A stretch of 64,000 nt of DNA. It comes from an uncultured Bacillota bacterium (GTDB taxonomy: Bacteria; Bacillota; Clostridia; Oscillospirales; Oscillospiraceae). The stretch covers positions 248,001 through 312,000 of the forward strand of contig CANSDP010000001.1 in NCBI GenBank assembly GCA_947645675.1, in the 5' to 3' direction. Both the position numbers and the translations under genes were made by a program. The notes beneath the pieces were generated by a model, which ran no database searches, was not told the origin of the DNA, and saw nothing but the letters and a program-made list of their open reading frames with translations. This document shows positions 1 to 6,924 of the stretch, piece by piece; positions within the stretch are counted from its first letter, which is position 1, and each line of letters begins with the position of its first letter.

Positions 1-537
1 CACGCTGAGCAGGGTGGATTTGCCTACGTTGGGGAAGCCCACCAGCCCCACGTCGGCCAGCAGCTTCAGCTCCAGTACCACGTCCCGGCTCTGGCCGGGC
101 AGGCCGGCCTTGGCGAACCGGGGCACCTGACGGGTGGGGGTGGCGAAGTGCTGGTTGCCCCAGCCCCCCCGGCCCCCCCGGCACAGGACGAACCGGCCGG
201 TCTGGGACATGTCCTGAATGATCTCCCGGGTCTCGGCGTCCCGGATGATCGTGCCCCGGGGGACACGGATGACCAGGTCTTCCCCGTCCCGGCCGGTACA
301 CCGCTTGCCCGCGCCGTCGGCCCCGTTTCCGGCGGTGTACTTGCGCTTGTAGCGAAAATCCATCAGGGTGGACATGTGGTCGTTGACCTCCACCACGATG
401 TCGCCGCCCCGGCCGCCGTCGCCCCCGTCTGGGCCGCCGTTGGCCACATACTTCTCCCGGTGGAAGGACACCACGCCGTTGCCCCCGTTCCCGGAGCGGA
501 CGGTGATCTTCGCCGTATCTACAAAGGGTGCTGCCAT
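1..537 (-). CDS. obgE: Obg-family GTPase, 5' part (runs off the window)
   Basis: Essential ribosome-associated GTPase acting in 50S assembly. Reading leftward from the ATG at 537 gives 179 codons, open at the window edge. The start has a strong TAGGAGGTG site 6 bases upstream. Residues 1 to about 158 are the glycine-rich Obg fold ([40 protein letters not shown]). The G domain then starts with [13 protein letters not shown], the P-loop with the Obg-type FPNVGKS form. The family usually has about 430 residues, so more than half lies outside. It is normally the gene after rpmA; here about 2.5 kb of other genes lie between them. Confidence 0.97.
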   Translation of the reverse strand, partial: MAAPFVDTAKITVRSGNGGNGVVSFHREKYVANGGPDGGDGGRGGDIVVEVNDHMSTLMDFRYKRKYTAGNGADGAGKRCTGRDGEDLVIRVPRGTIIRDAETREIIQDMSQTGRFVLCRGGRGGWGNQHFATPTRQVPRFAKAGLPGQSRDVVLELKLLADVGLVGFPNVGKSTLLSV

Positions 538-596
538 GTCGGGCACCTCCTAACTGTTATGATTTGTTATACCTGCCCCCATACAATGTCTCCGTG

Positions 597-1031
597 TTAA
601 GAAAGTCCATCAAAGAAATGACAGGCGCTGTTCAGGTCGTTTTCATCCGGGCGGCCCTTGCAGATGCCGCCCACCAGCTTGAAGGGGCCGAAGGTGTCAT
701 AGCCCTTGCAGCCAAACTGACCGACGACCTGGGCTGACCTGCCTTTGACCACCTCTTCAATGGCCTTGGTGTTGCTCCTGCCGCCGTAGGTGGACAGAAA
801 AAACACCTTCCGGTCCTCGGGCAGGTTGTTTTTCGCAAATTCCAGAACATCTTCATGAAATTTCCCGAAGTAGATCCCGGAGGCGAAGCCGATGAGCTCA
901 TAGCCGCTCAGGTCGGCGCTCTTGACGGCGGAGGTATCGACGAGGGTAACGTCCCTCCCCCGAGCGATGGCTTCCACCAGTTTTCTGGTGTTGCCGTGGT
1001 GGCTGGAGTGGTACACAATAACAGCTTTCAT
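597..1031 (-). CDS. Flavodoxin-domain protein
   Basis: Predicted cytosolic FMN-binding protein of 144 residues. The N-terminus (KAVIVYHSSHHGNTRKL) is the phosphate-binding loop of the flavodoxin fold, followed by alternating beta strands and helices (YELIGFASGIYFGKFHEDV, KVFFLSTYGG). Flavodoxins of this short type shuttle electrons or form part of larger oxidoreductases; the partner cannot be told from sequence. The ATG at 1031 is preferred over one nine bases upstream because CAGGAG lies at normal spacing only from the inner ATG. It is downstream of two YciI-like genes in the same direction and probably shares their transcript. Confidence 0.85.
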   Translation of the reverse strand: MKAVIVYHSSHHGNTRKLVEAIARGRDVTLVDTSAVKSADLSGYELIGFASGIYFGKFHEDVLEFAKNNLPEDRKVFFLSTYGGRSNTKAIEEVVKGRSAQVVGQFGCKGYDTFGPFKLVGGICKGRPDENDLNSACHFFDGLS

Positions 1032-1083
1032 AGCGCGCATCTCCTGTTTTTTGGCCCCTAAAGCAGTATTCCCGGAGCATTTA

Positions 1084-1395
1084 TCAATTTGCGCCCTTTG
1101 ACAGAAGCATCACATTCCACTGATACACGTCGCACCGGTAATAGCCTCTTTGAATGATCGGGTCGTCATTCGCAATTCTCTGCGCCTCCTCCAGGTCCTT
1201 CGCCTCAAAAAGCACCATGGCTCCATCCATGGTCCCCAGTTCCATATTGCCGAATACACCCGCTGCGAGGTAACGCTCCCGCGCGATTTTTTGCAGGTAT
1301 TCCATGGAGTCTATGGCGTCCTGCTCTGTCTCCTGGCTGTCTCCGATCTTGTAATCGATCCTCGCGAACAGTACGCTTCCCTCTTTTAAGCTCAT
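1084..1395 (-). CDS. YciI-like (YCII-domain) protein, copy 1
   Basis: Small dimeric alpha-beta barrel protein of 103 residues. It has the YCII pattern: an N-terminal strand (VLFARIDYKIG), a central helix, GAMVLFEAKDLEEAQRIANDDPIIQRGYY with the family's AxxxxxxDPxxxxGxY core, and a C-terminal strand (VYQWNVMLL). The molecular role of most family members is unknown; some are enzymes of ring cleavage or dehalogenation. AAAGGAG lies 7 bases before the ATG. It sits 15 bases after a second YciI-like gene, so the pair could form a heterodimer; that is inference. Confidence 0.8.
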   Translation of the reverse strand: MSLKEGSVLFARIDYKIGDSQETEQDAIDSMEYLQKIARERYLAAGVFGNMELGTMDGAMVLFEAKDLEEAQRIANDDPIIQRGYYRCDVYQWNVMLLSKGAN

Positions 1396-1410
1396 AGCCG
1401 TCTCCTTTCC

Positions 1411-1710
1411 TTACAGTAGGTAGTTGTTTTCCCTGTTCGCCGGCTGGAGGGCCTTCAGCTTATAGGTGGCGAAACCCTCCGCCACCAGAGGCTCCCGCTT
1501 GCACAGCTCCTCCGCCGCCTCAAGGCTCTCCGCCTTGAGGATATACATCCCCGCCACGCCGGGGTAGCCCTTGAACACCCCGGCCAGCTCAATGTGTCCC
1601 TCTTCGTCCAGCTGTCTCAGATTGGCCACGTGCCGCTCCACAGCGGCCTTGGTCAGCTTGTTGTAGGTCTTGGTCTTTTCAATGAACATCACATACAGCC
1701 ATTGCTCCAT
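1411..1710 (-). CDS. YciI-like (YCII-domain) protein, copy 2
   Basis: A 99-residue YCII-domain protein (LYVMFIEKTKTYNKLT, AGVAGMYILKAESLEAAEEL, REPLVAEGFATYKLKAL). It is homologous in layout to the neighbour at 1084-1395 but clearly diverged. Its ATG has AGGAGG 7 bases upstream. Function unknown. Tight spacing (15 bases to the next YciI gene, 12 bases after the acetyltransferase) indicates one operon. Confidence 0.8.
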   Translation of the reverse strand: MEQWLYVMFIEKTKTYNKLTKAAVERHVANLRQLDEEGHIELAGVFKGYPGVAGMYILKAESLEAAEELCKREPLVAEGFATYKLKALQPANRENNYLL

Positions 1711-1722
1711 AGGTACGCCTCC

Positions 1723-2133
1723 TTACAGCTTCGGGTCTATTTTACGGTCTCTGAAGTAGTATTCCCGGTCGTGGTCGTTTACCTCCCGCAGAATTTTGCA
1801 GGGGTTGCCCACGGCGATCACGTTGCCGGGCAGGTCATGGGTGACCACGCTGCCAGCCCCCACCACGACGGTGTCCCCAATGGTGACGCCGGGCACCACC
1901 ACCACGTTGGCCCCCAGCCAGCAGTTTCGGCCGATGCGGACAGGGGCCGTATACTGATAACCACGCTCCCGCAGCTCAGGGCAGATGGGGTGTCCCGTCC
2001 CGGCCAGCACCACGTTGGGCCCGATCTGGTTGAACTCATGCAGCAGGTCCAGACAGCGCAGCTGCTCCCGCTGGAGGGACTCGTCCCCCGGGAGGTAGAG
2101 CATCCCGCCGTGCTGTTTTTCACGGATATCCAA
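1723..2133 (-). CDS. Maltose/galactoside O-acetyltransferase family protein with internal deletion
   Basis: A left-handed beta-helix acetyl-CoA-dependent sugar O-acetyltransferase (Maa/LacA type), 136 residues instead of the usual 185-200. The N-terminal maltose-acetyltransferase cap (GGMLYLPGDESLQREQL, LLHEFNQ) runs directly into IGPNVVLAGTGHP. The section that normally lies between, including the first helix coils and the CDYGYNI-type strand, is missing. The C-terminal hexapeptide repeats (VRIGRNCWLGANVVVVPGVT, GAGSVVTHDLPG, AVGNPCKI) are intact. The start is TTG at 2133 with AAGGAG 7 bases upstream; the residues after it match the usual N-terminus. Activity is doubtful because part of the catalytic trimer interface is lost. 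Confidence 0.8.
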   Translation of the reverse strand: MDIREKQHGGMLYLPGDESLQREQLRCLDLLHEFNQIGPNVVLAGTGHPICPELRERGYQYTAPVRIGRNCWLGANVVVVPGVTIGDTVVVGAGSVVTHDLPGNVIAVGNPCKILREVNDHDREYYFRDRKIDPKL

Positions 2134-2188
2134 AACGCATCTCCTTTTTAAAACGCCCCAAGGGGCTGTTCCTTATGGTGCCGCAGGG

Positions 2189-2392
2189 TCAGTCTTCTGT
2201 AAATTCAAACAGCGTTTCCACTGTCACATGAAAGACCTTAGCAATGTCCATGGCCAGCTTGAGGGATGGGTTATACCGTCCATTCTCCAAATGTACGATG
2301 GTTTCCCGCCTGGCGTGTACCAGCTCCGCCAGCTCGCTCTGCTTTAATCCCGCTTTTTCCCGATATTCCTTGACCTTCGTTTTAAGGGCCAT
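2189..2392 (-). CDS. Cro/CI (XRE)-type transcriptional regulator
   Basis: A 67-residue single-domain helix-turn-helix protein: KVKEYREKAGLKQSELAELV, ARRETIVHLENGRYNPSL (recognition helix), LAMDIAKVFHVTVETLFEF. This compact form is usual for the YozG/Xre-like regulators found beside small membrane proteins. The ATG at 2392 has AAGGGAG 7 bases upstream; an in-frame codon 45 bases earlier has no such site. It lies 54 bases downstream of the four-helix membrane protein gene and is presumably cotranscribed from the promoter at 2899-2927. The three repeated sites there are the likely autoregulatory target (inference). Confidence 0.9.
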   Translation of the reverse strand: MALKTKVKEYREKAGLKQSELAELVHARRETIVHLENGRYNPSLKLAMDIAKVFHVTVETLFEFTED

Positions 2393-2446
2393 GTCAGACT
2401 CCCTTACTGTCTGGCACACGCAGAATATTCGCGTCACAGCCTGGGG

Positions 2447-2851
2447 TCAGACTCCTTTGCTGTCCATCACGCAAAAGATGATGAATCGTATCACGGCCAG
2501 CGCCAGAATCGTTCCGACCAAGGCGTAGCCCGCCGCGCTCGCGTCGATGGCCCCGACCGCGCAGGCGAAGGCGATGACGATGGCGGAGGCGATCATGATT
2601 TTTAATCCAATTGCGTCTGTTCTGCGTAAATTTTGAATTGCCAGCTCGTCCGTTTCTTCTTTGTGATACTTCCGAACGCGGGTTGCCTGCAAGAGGAAAA
2701 ATACGATGGTGAACAGGACGACCGCGTTCTGGATGGTATCGTAATAATCATGCCAGTCCCGCCTTGCCCACATCCAGTAGTAGCAGGCAAGCAGCGCCGC
2801 ATAAATAATTTTCGTTCCTACGATTTCCTTTAAGGTGACCTTCGAATTCAT
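2447..2851 (-). CDS. Small four-helix membrane protein of unknown function
   Basis: 134 residues with four predicted membrane segments (near residues 11-28, 43-60, 82-101 and 107-127), separated by a charged cytoplasmic loop RKYHKEETDELAIQNLRR. Proteins of this layout are commonly paired with an XRE regulator in Firmicutes; I cannot assign a named family. The inner ATG at 2851 is preferred because GGAGGAA lies just upstream, itself overlapping an earlier in-frame ATG. It is first in an operon with the regulator at 2189-2392 and lies directly behind the operator array. Confidence 0.75.
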   Translation of the reverse strand: MNSKVTLKEIVGTKIIYAALLACYYWMWARRDWHDYYDTIQNAVVLFTIVFFLLQATRVRKYHKEETDELAIQNLRRTDAIGLKIMIASAIVIAFACAVGAIDASAAGYALVGTILALAVIRFIIFCVMDSKGV

Positions 2852-2866
2852 GTTTGATTCCTCCAT

Positions 2867-2951
2867 GTGATATATTTTTAACTCCTCGGGGCGTTATAAA
2901 TATATCACTCCGCCTGTCCCTTGTCAACGAAAAAAGTGAAATATTTTTCAC
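2867..2951 (-). promoter_or_regulatory. Promoter with three copies of a GTGAtATATTTwTmAC operator
   Basis: On the minus strand TTGACA (2922-2927), a 17-base spacer and TATATT (2899-2904) form a near-consensus promoter for the membrane-protein/XRE operon. Three related 16-mers surround it: 2867-2882 on the plus strand, 2893-2908 on the minus strand (it covers the -10) and 2936-2951 (upstream of the -35, itself palindromic, GTGAAA/TTTCAC). The first two face each other, giving a perfect 11-base inverted repeat (2867-2877 and 2898-2908). Binding here would block RNA polymerase, fitting autorepression by the XRE protein. Confidence 0.75.
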
Positions 2952-3010
2952 TCAGCGGACCGCTGCCCTCCGCTGGGACAGTTGGGGGAACACAGGTAGG
3001 AATTATGGAA

Positions 3011-3039
3011 AAGCCGCAAACGGCACACGTTTGCGGCTT
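3011..3039 (-). terminator. Rho-independent terminator after rpmA
   Basis: A perfect 12-base inverted repeat (AAGCCGCAAACG at 3011-3022, loop GCACA, complementary arm to 3039) lies 12 bases beyond the rpmA stop. On the minus strand it is followed by TTTTCC. It closes the rplU-prp-rpmA operon. Confidence 0.8.
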
Positions 3040-3050
3040 CTTGGCGAATG

Positions 3051-3341
3051 TTACTCCGCGGCGGCTTCCTCCACGATGGAGACCTGCTTGCGGTCCTTAC
3101 CCAGGCGCTCAAATTTCACGCGGCCGGACTTCATAGCGAACAGGGTGTCGTCGCTGCCCTTGCCCACGTTGACGCCGGGGTGGATGTGGGTGCCCCGCTG
3201 GCGGACCAGAATGTTGCCGGCCAGCACGAACTGACCGTCGCCCCGCTTCACGCCCAGCCGCTTGGCCTTGGAATCACGGCCGTTGCGGGTGGAGCCCACG
3301 CCCTTTTTATGGGCGAAAAACTGTAAACCGATATTCAGCAT
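3051..3341 (-). CDS. rpmA: 50S ribosomal protein L27
   Basis: bL27, 96 residues, located at the peptidyl-transferase centre of the ribosome. It begins [14 protein letters not shown]: the first nine residues are the Firmicutes-type extension ending in FF, cut off by the protease Prp to expose AHKKG. The body carries the usual [20 protein letters not shown] and GTHIHPG signatures. The Prp gene is adjacent (4 bases upstream), and L21 precedes it, as in most Firmicutes. Confidence 0.98.
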   Translation of the reverse strand: MLNIGLQFFAHKKGVGSTRNGRDSKAKRLGVKRGDGQFVLAGNILVRQRGTHIHPGVNVGKGSDDTLFAMKSGRVKFERLGKDRKQVSIVEEAAAE

Positions 3342-3344
3342 CTC

Positions 3345-3674
3345 TTACACCTCCAAGACGGTAATATTTTCAGGATACTCCTCCGCCAGCTGGACACAGT
3401 GGACCATCAGAGCGGCCAGAAGGGTCTGGCAGGTGCTCTCGCTGGTCTGTCCCAGGCTGTTGGGGAGCTTGAGGGAGAGAAAGGCGTCCTTGTCCCGGAC
3501 CTTTACCGAAGCCTCCAGCCCCAGCACATCGTTGACGGCGCACTCGGTCAGGCGGACGGCGCTGGTCAGGGCGGCGCATACAATGTCCTCTCCCTGGGGG
3601 GCGTAGCCGCTGTGGCCCTGCATCTCAAAGCTCACAATGCGGCTGCCCTCGGTATGAAAGGTTACGGTGGTCAT
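3345..3674 (-). CDS. prp: Ribosomal-processing cysteine protease Prp
   Basis: A 109-residue cysteine protease that removes the N-terminal extension of L27. The catalytic pair is visible: His21 in QGHSGYA and Cys33 in EDIVCAALTSA, with conserved Asp30. It lies between rplU and rpmA, the invariant position in Firmicutes; its ATG overlaps the rplU stop codon. Its presence agrees with the cleavable N-terminus on the L27 encoded next door. Confidence 0.95.
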   Translation of the reverse strand: MTTVTFHTEGSRIVSFEMQGHSGYAPQGEDIVCAALTSAVRLTECAVNDVLGLEASVKVRDKDAFLSLKLPNSLGQTSESTCQTLLAALMVHCVQLAEEYPENITVLEV

Positions 3675-3985
3675 CAGGCCTTGATAGCGCCGATCTGCAC
3701 CTTGGTGTAGGGCTGACGGTGGCCCTGGCGCTTGCGGTAGCCCTTCTTGGGGGTGTACTTGAAGATACGGATCTTCTTGCCCTTGCCGTTCTTGACCACA
3801 GTGGCGTCAACAGAAGCGCCGGACACGGTGGGAGCGCCGAAGGTGGCCTTGTCCCCGTCCAGCACAGCCAGGACCTGGTCGAAGGTGACGGTCTGACCGG
3901 CCTCGGCCTCCAGCTTCTCGATGAAGAGGGTGTCTCCCTCCGCCACCTTATACTGCTTGCCGCCGGTTACGATGATTGCCTGCAT
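3674..3985 (-). CDS. rplU: 50S ribosomal protein L21
   Basis: bL21, 103 residues ([14 protein letters not shown] start, [20 protein letters not shown] near the C-terminus). The ATG at 3985 is chosen over upstream in-frame codons because it matches the family's N-terminus and has AAGGAG 10 bases upstream. It is the first gene of the rplU-prp-rpmA operon. An untranslated leader of about 75 bases separates the promoter from the ATG and may hold a ribosomal-protein leader structure, though I could not confirm one. Confidence 0.97.
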   Translation of the reverse strand: MQAIIVTGGKQYKVAEGDTLFIEKLEAEAGQTVTFDQVLAVLDGDKATFGAPTVSGASVDATVVKNGKGKKIRIFKYTPKKGYRKRQGHRQPYTKVQIGAIKA

Positions 3986-4066
3986 TGTATTCAACTCCTT
4001 TATGACGGGCTCGCTCTCATAGGCGGGGCATGGCCCACTTGCGTACCTACTCAACGCGGCCTTAAT

Positions 4067-4095
4067 ATTTTACCAACAGGACAGGCCGCTGTCAA
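4067..4095 (-). promoter_or_regulatory. Promoter of rplU-prp-rpmA
   Basis: Minus-strand TTGACA (4090-4095), 17-base spacer, TAAAAT (4067-4072). Near-consensus housekeeping promoter about 80 bases before the rplU start. Confidence 0.75.
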
Positions 4096-4140
4096 GTGGT
4101 TTTTCAAATTTTTCTCCGCCCGATAAATCCGATCATTGTA

Positions 4141-4884
4141 TCAGCTTTGCAGATACTCAATCAGCTTGCTCGCATATTCATCACTGTGTTCGTGTAAATA
4201 TTGCCCGTGTCCCATATGTTCAATCTCTACATCCATCATAGCGGGCAGATACTTCTTTAACAAAGCGGCACTTTTCCTGGGATATTGCTCATTTGAGCCC
4301 CGCCAAAACAGAACCGTTCCCTTGTAATTTTTGATATTTTCAGGAATGCTATACTGATACACAAATTCACATACACACTTTATTGTATTTGGTGTAATGT
4401 TCTGATAGAGCATCTCTATAATACTGCGGTTATCTCTGCCCATAACCGCATCCATCATGAATTTAGGAATTGCCTTTCCATTTTGAATTCGCTTGATTGC
4501 TTTGCAGAAGATATATTCATATGGCCTCGACAACAAACCCATTTTTGTCAGAAACGCCGCGTCCAAGTGTGTTTTAGCAACGTTAACATTGCCTCTTCCG
4601 ATGATCTCGACAGCCATTGTTGCGCCCATAGAAAAGCCTGATAGGCAGTACAAATGACCAGATAGATTATCCAGTATATAATGTTCTATCTCATCACAGT
4701 CATTTTCAACGCTAACAAGCTCACCTGTTCTCTCACTGTGGCCGTCCACTTCCGCCAATATCACATGATAGTCTGGCAGCATTTTTAAAATAGGCTCATA
4801 GCAAAGCATTGCTGTGGAAGCCATTCCATGTATAAATAATATCGATTGGTTGTTCTTATCTCCAAAACACAAAAAATTCATCAT
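4141..4884 (-). CDS. Alpha/beta hydrolase
   Basis: A 247-residue alpha/beta-hydrolase-fold protein, substrate unknown. It shows ILFIHGMAS (oxyanion strand with HG), the nucleophile elbow GFSMG (Ser nucleophile), and a C-terminal GHGQYLHEH segment that supplies the catalytic His. A lid-like helical region lies between the elbow and the last third. The ATG at 4884 has GTGGAG 6 bases upstream; an alternative GTG starts 12 bases earlier. Base composition is visibly lower in GC than in flanking genes, and it stands alone, which suggests recent acquisition. It could be an esterase or lactonase; sequence alone cannot decide. Confidence 0.8.
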   Translation of the reverse strand: MMNFLCFGDKNNQSILFIHGMASTAMLCYEPILKMLPDYHVILAEVDGHSERTGELVSVENDCDEIEHYILDNLSGHLYCLSGFSMGATMAVEIIGRGNVNVAKTHLDAAFLTKMGLLSRPYEYIFCKAIKRIQNGKAIPKFMMDAVMGRDNRSIIEMLYQNITPNTIKCVCEFVYQYSIPENIKNYKGTVLFWRGSNEQYPRKSAALLKKYLPAMMDVEIEHMGHGQYLHEHSDEYASKLIEYLQS

Positions 4885-4996
4885 GCGTTTCTCCACAAAT
4901 TTTGGTTGCTGTTTTTATTATATCATGGTTAAACTCAACACGGAAGGTAAAATGACCAAATTTTTCAAGCTTTTTGGCGGCGGGTCTGTTTTTCGG

Positions 4997-5869
4997 TCAG
5001 GTCCGGGGGACGGCTGTCCACCGTCCGGCGGCGCCGCAGGGGAGGGCCAGGCCGGTCTGTGTGACGGGCAGGCCCAGCTCGTCGGAGACGGTGTGCCCGC
5101 CGAACCGCTTGGAGATCAGGGTTTCCAGGATGTAGGCGGCGACGCCGGGGGCCAGGCCGGTGGTGTAGGAGTTGAGGATGAAGAACAGCGGGTCGTCAGA
5201 CAGCACGCCGGTGACCAGCTCCACAAAGGGGTAGAGGTTTTCCTCCAGCTTCCACACCTCGCCGGTGGGACCCCGGCCATAGGAGGGCGGGTCCATGATG
5301 ACCGCGTCATACCGCCGGCCCCGGCGGATCTCCCGCTCCACGAATTTGGCGCAGTCGTCCACAATCCAGCGGATAGGGGCCCCCTCCAGGCCGGAGCTTT
5401 TGGCGTTTTCCCGGGCCCACTGGACCATCCCCTTGGCGGCGTCCACGTGGCAGACCGAGGCTCCGGCGGCGGCGCAGGCCACCGTGGCCCCGCCGGTATA
5501 GGCGAAGAGATTGAGCACGCTCACCGGCCGGCCGGCGCGCTTGATCTGTTCCATGGCGAAGTCCCAGTTGGCGGCCTGTTCAGGGAAGAGGCCGGTGTGC
5601 TTGAAGTTCATGGGCTTTATATTAAAGGTGAGGGGGCCATAGGAGATGGTCCACCGCTCGGGCATGGATTTGTTCTGCCACCGCCCCCCACCGGAGGAGG
5701 AGCGGGCATACCGCCCCGCGTTTTTCCGCCAGCCTGGGTGGGACTGGGGGGTATTCCAGATGGCCTGGGGGTCGGGCCGGACCAGCAGCTGGTCCCCCCA
5801 GCGCTCCAGCTTCTCCCCGCGGCCGCAGTCGATGAGCTCATAGTCGCTCCACTTGTCGGACAGCCACAT
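4997..5869 (-). CDS. Class I SAM-dependent methyltransferase (RlmI/PUA-less type)
   Basis: A 290-residue protein similar to the 23S rRNA cytosine-C5 methyltransferase group. The Rossmann motif is VLNLFAYTGGATVACAAAGA (SAM loop), followed by VDAAKGMVQWARENAK. The catalytic-site motif is IMDPPSYGRG. The N-terminal about 100 residues (WLSDKWSDYELIDCG, NTPQSHPGW) match the substrate-recognition part of Clostridia homologues. The start is ATG 5869 with AAGGAGGA 9 bases upstream. The target RNA or protein is not proven. Confidence 0.85.
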   Translation of the reverse strand: MWLSDKWSDYELIDCGRGEKLERWGDQLLVRPDPQAIWNTPQSHPGWRKNAGRYARSSSGGGRWQNKSMPERWTISYGPLTFNIKPMNFKHTGLFPEQAANWDFAMEQIKRAGRPVSVLNLFAYTGGATVACAAAGASVCHVDAAKGMVQWARENAKSSGLEGAPIRWIVDDCAKFVEREIRRGRRYDAVIMDPPSYGRGPTGEVWKLEENLYPFVELVTGVLSDDPLFFILNSYTTGLAPGVAAYILETLISKRFGGHTVSDELGLPVTQTGLALPCGAAGRWTAVPRT

Positions 5870-5951
5870 AGTTCTGCGTCCTCCTTGTTTTGTTCTCCAG
5901 GAGAGTATACCATCCGGAGGGGAGGCCGTCAATGAAATATGGGATAAGTGA

Positions 5952-5980
5952 TTGTAATTTGCGGAAATCTGTGATAAAAT
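5952..5980 (+). promoter_or_regulatory. Promoter of the DivIVA-like gene
   Basis: TTGTAA (5952-5957), 17-base spacer, TAAAAT (5975-5980), ending about 55 bases before the ATG at 6037. Confidence 0.65.
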
Positions 5981-6036
5981 ACTTCGGGTAACGACAAGAA
6001 GAAAGGCCGAAGGGCCGTATTGATGAGGTGCTGAAC

Positions 6037-6753
6037 ATGGATCATCCCTTCCGTTCCGCCGCCGTAGGCGGCTTCAACAAACAGGACGTGCTCACTTTCC
6101 TGGAGGAGCAGTCCAGGCAGTTCGGTCAGGCGCAGCAGCGTTTTCAGGAGCAGCTGGACGGGGCCAACCAGCAGATCGAAACCCTTCGCAGAAGGGAGGA
6201 GGAGCTGAGCTGCCAGCTGGAGGAGGCCCAGCGGGAGCTGGAGACCGCCCGCCAGGGCCGGGAGAGCCAGGCCGCCCAGGCGGAGAAAGCCGACGCTGAG
6301 CTGTCCGCCAGCCAGGCCCGGGAGGAGCAGACCGCCAAGGAGCTGGAGCGGGCCAGGAGGGAGCGGGACCGGGTGCAGGCTGAGCTGGACCAGATCCTGC
6401 CCGACGCCCAGGCCTACGCCCAGATCAAGGAGCGCACCGCCGGGGTGGAGCTGGACGCCCACCGCCGGGCCCAGGCCATTCAGGAGAAGGCGGAGCGGGA
6501 CGCCCAGCGGGTGCGCCGCCAGCTGGAGCAGTGGCTGCGGCGGATGGAGGCGGAGTATGACCGGATGCGGGGCGAGGTGGAGGTGACCGTCTCCCACGCG
6601 GCCAGCGAGCTGGACCGGGTGCGGGCCGGCCTGAACCGGATTACCCAGCTGGTGGACGATCAGGAGGGCATTCTGGAGGGCATCTCCAAGGCCTACGGCG
6701 AGACCGCCGGCCCCAAGCTGGAGGCCCCCATGCCCATCCCAGAGGAGGAATAA
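6037..6753 (+). CDS. DivIVA-domain coiled-coil protein
   Basis: A 238-residue protein whose N-terminus (HPFRSAAVGGFNKQDVLTFL) is the DivIVA/GpsB membrane-binding motif. A long, strongly charged coiled coil follows from about residue 20 to 190, rich in Glu, Gln and Arg. Such proteins bind curved membrane and organise division or polar growth. The C-terminal 50 residues include a less charged helix (VSHAASELDRVRAGLNRITQ). The ATG at 6037 has GAGGTG 6 bases upstream. It is a single-gene unit with its own promoter and terminator. Confidence 0.85.
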   Translation: MDHPFRSAAVGGFNKQDVLTFLEEQSRQFGQAQQRFQEQLDGANQQIETLRRREEELSCQLEEAQRELETARQGRESQAAQAEKADAELSASQAREEQTAKELERARRERDRVQAELDQILPDAQAYAQIKERTAGVELDAHRRAQAIQEKAERDAQRVRRQLEQWLRRMEAEYDRMRGEVEVTVSHAASELDRVRAGLNRITQLVDDQEGILEGISKAYGETAGPKLEAPMPIPEEE

Positions 6754-6790
6754 GGGCGGACGCTCCGCCGCGCGGTGAGAGGACCGGAGC

Positions 6791-6833
6791 CCCAGACAGC
6801 CGGAGCGACCGGCTGTCTGGGCTTTTCTTTTTT
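6791..6833 (+). terminator. Terminator after the DivIVA-like gene
   Basis: Thirteen-base perfect stem (CCCAGACAGCCGG, 6791-6803, with 6809-6821), AGCGA loop, then CTTTTCTTTTTT. Confidence 0.9.
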
Positions 6834-6873
6834 CGATGAGCGGGAGCTGGAACTGTAAAACAGATAAAAAATC

Positions 6874-6902
6874 TTGCAAATTGCGTTAAAATATGTTATA
6901 AT
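6874..6902 (+). promoter_or_regulatory. Promoter of the EAL-domain gene
   Basis: TTGCAA (6874-6879), 17-base spacer, perfect TATAAT (6897-6902), 23 bases before the GTG start at 6925. Confidence 0.8.
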
Positions 6903-6924
6903 TCGACAAAGAGGAGGGGGTTGT

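Noticed and set aside
148-600. Plus-strand frame opposite obgE
   Set aside because: It is the complement of the glycine-rich Obg domain; the minus strand gives the true protein.
2952-3010. Short CAGCGG/CCGCTG palindromes as a CRISPR or repeat array
   Set aside because: Only one or two short palindromes with no regular spacing; no CRISPR array is present in the window.
3986-4066. Ribosomal-protein L21 leader RNA
   Set aside because: A leader exists, but I could not recognise the known consensus or a convincing fold by eye.
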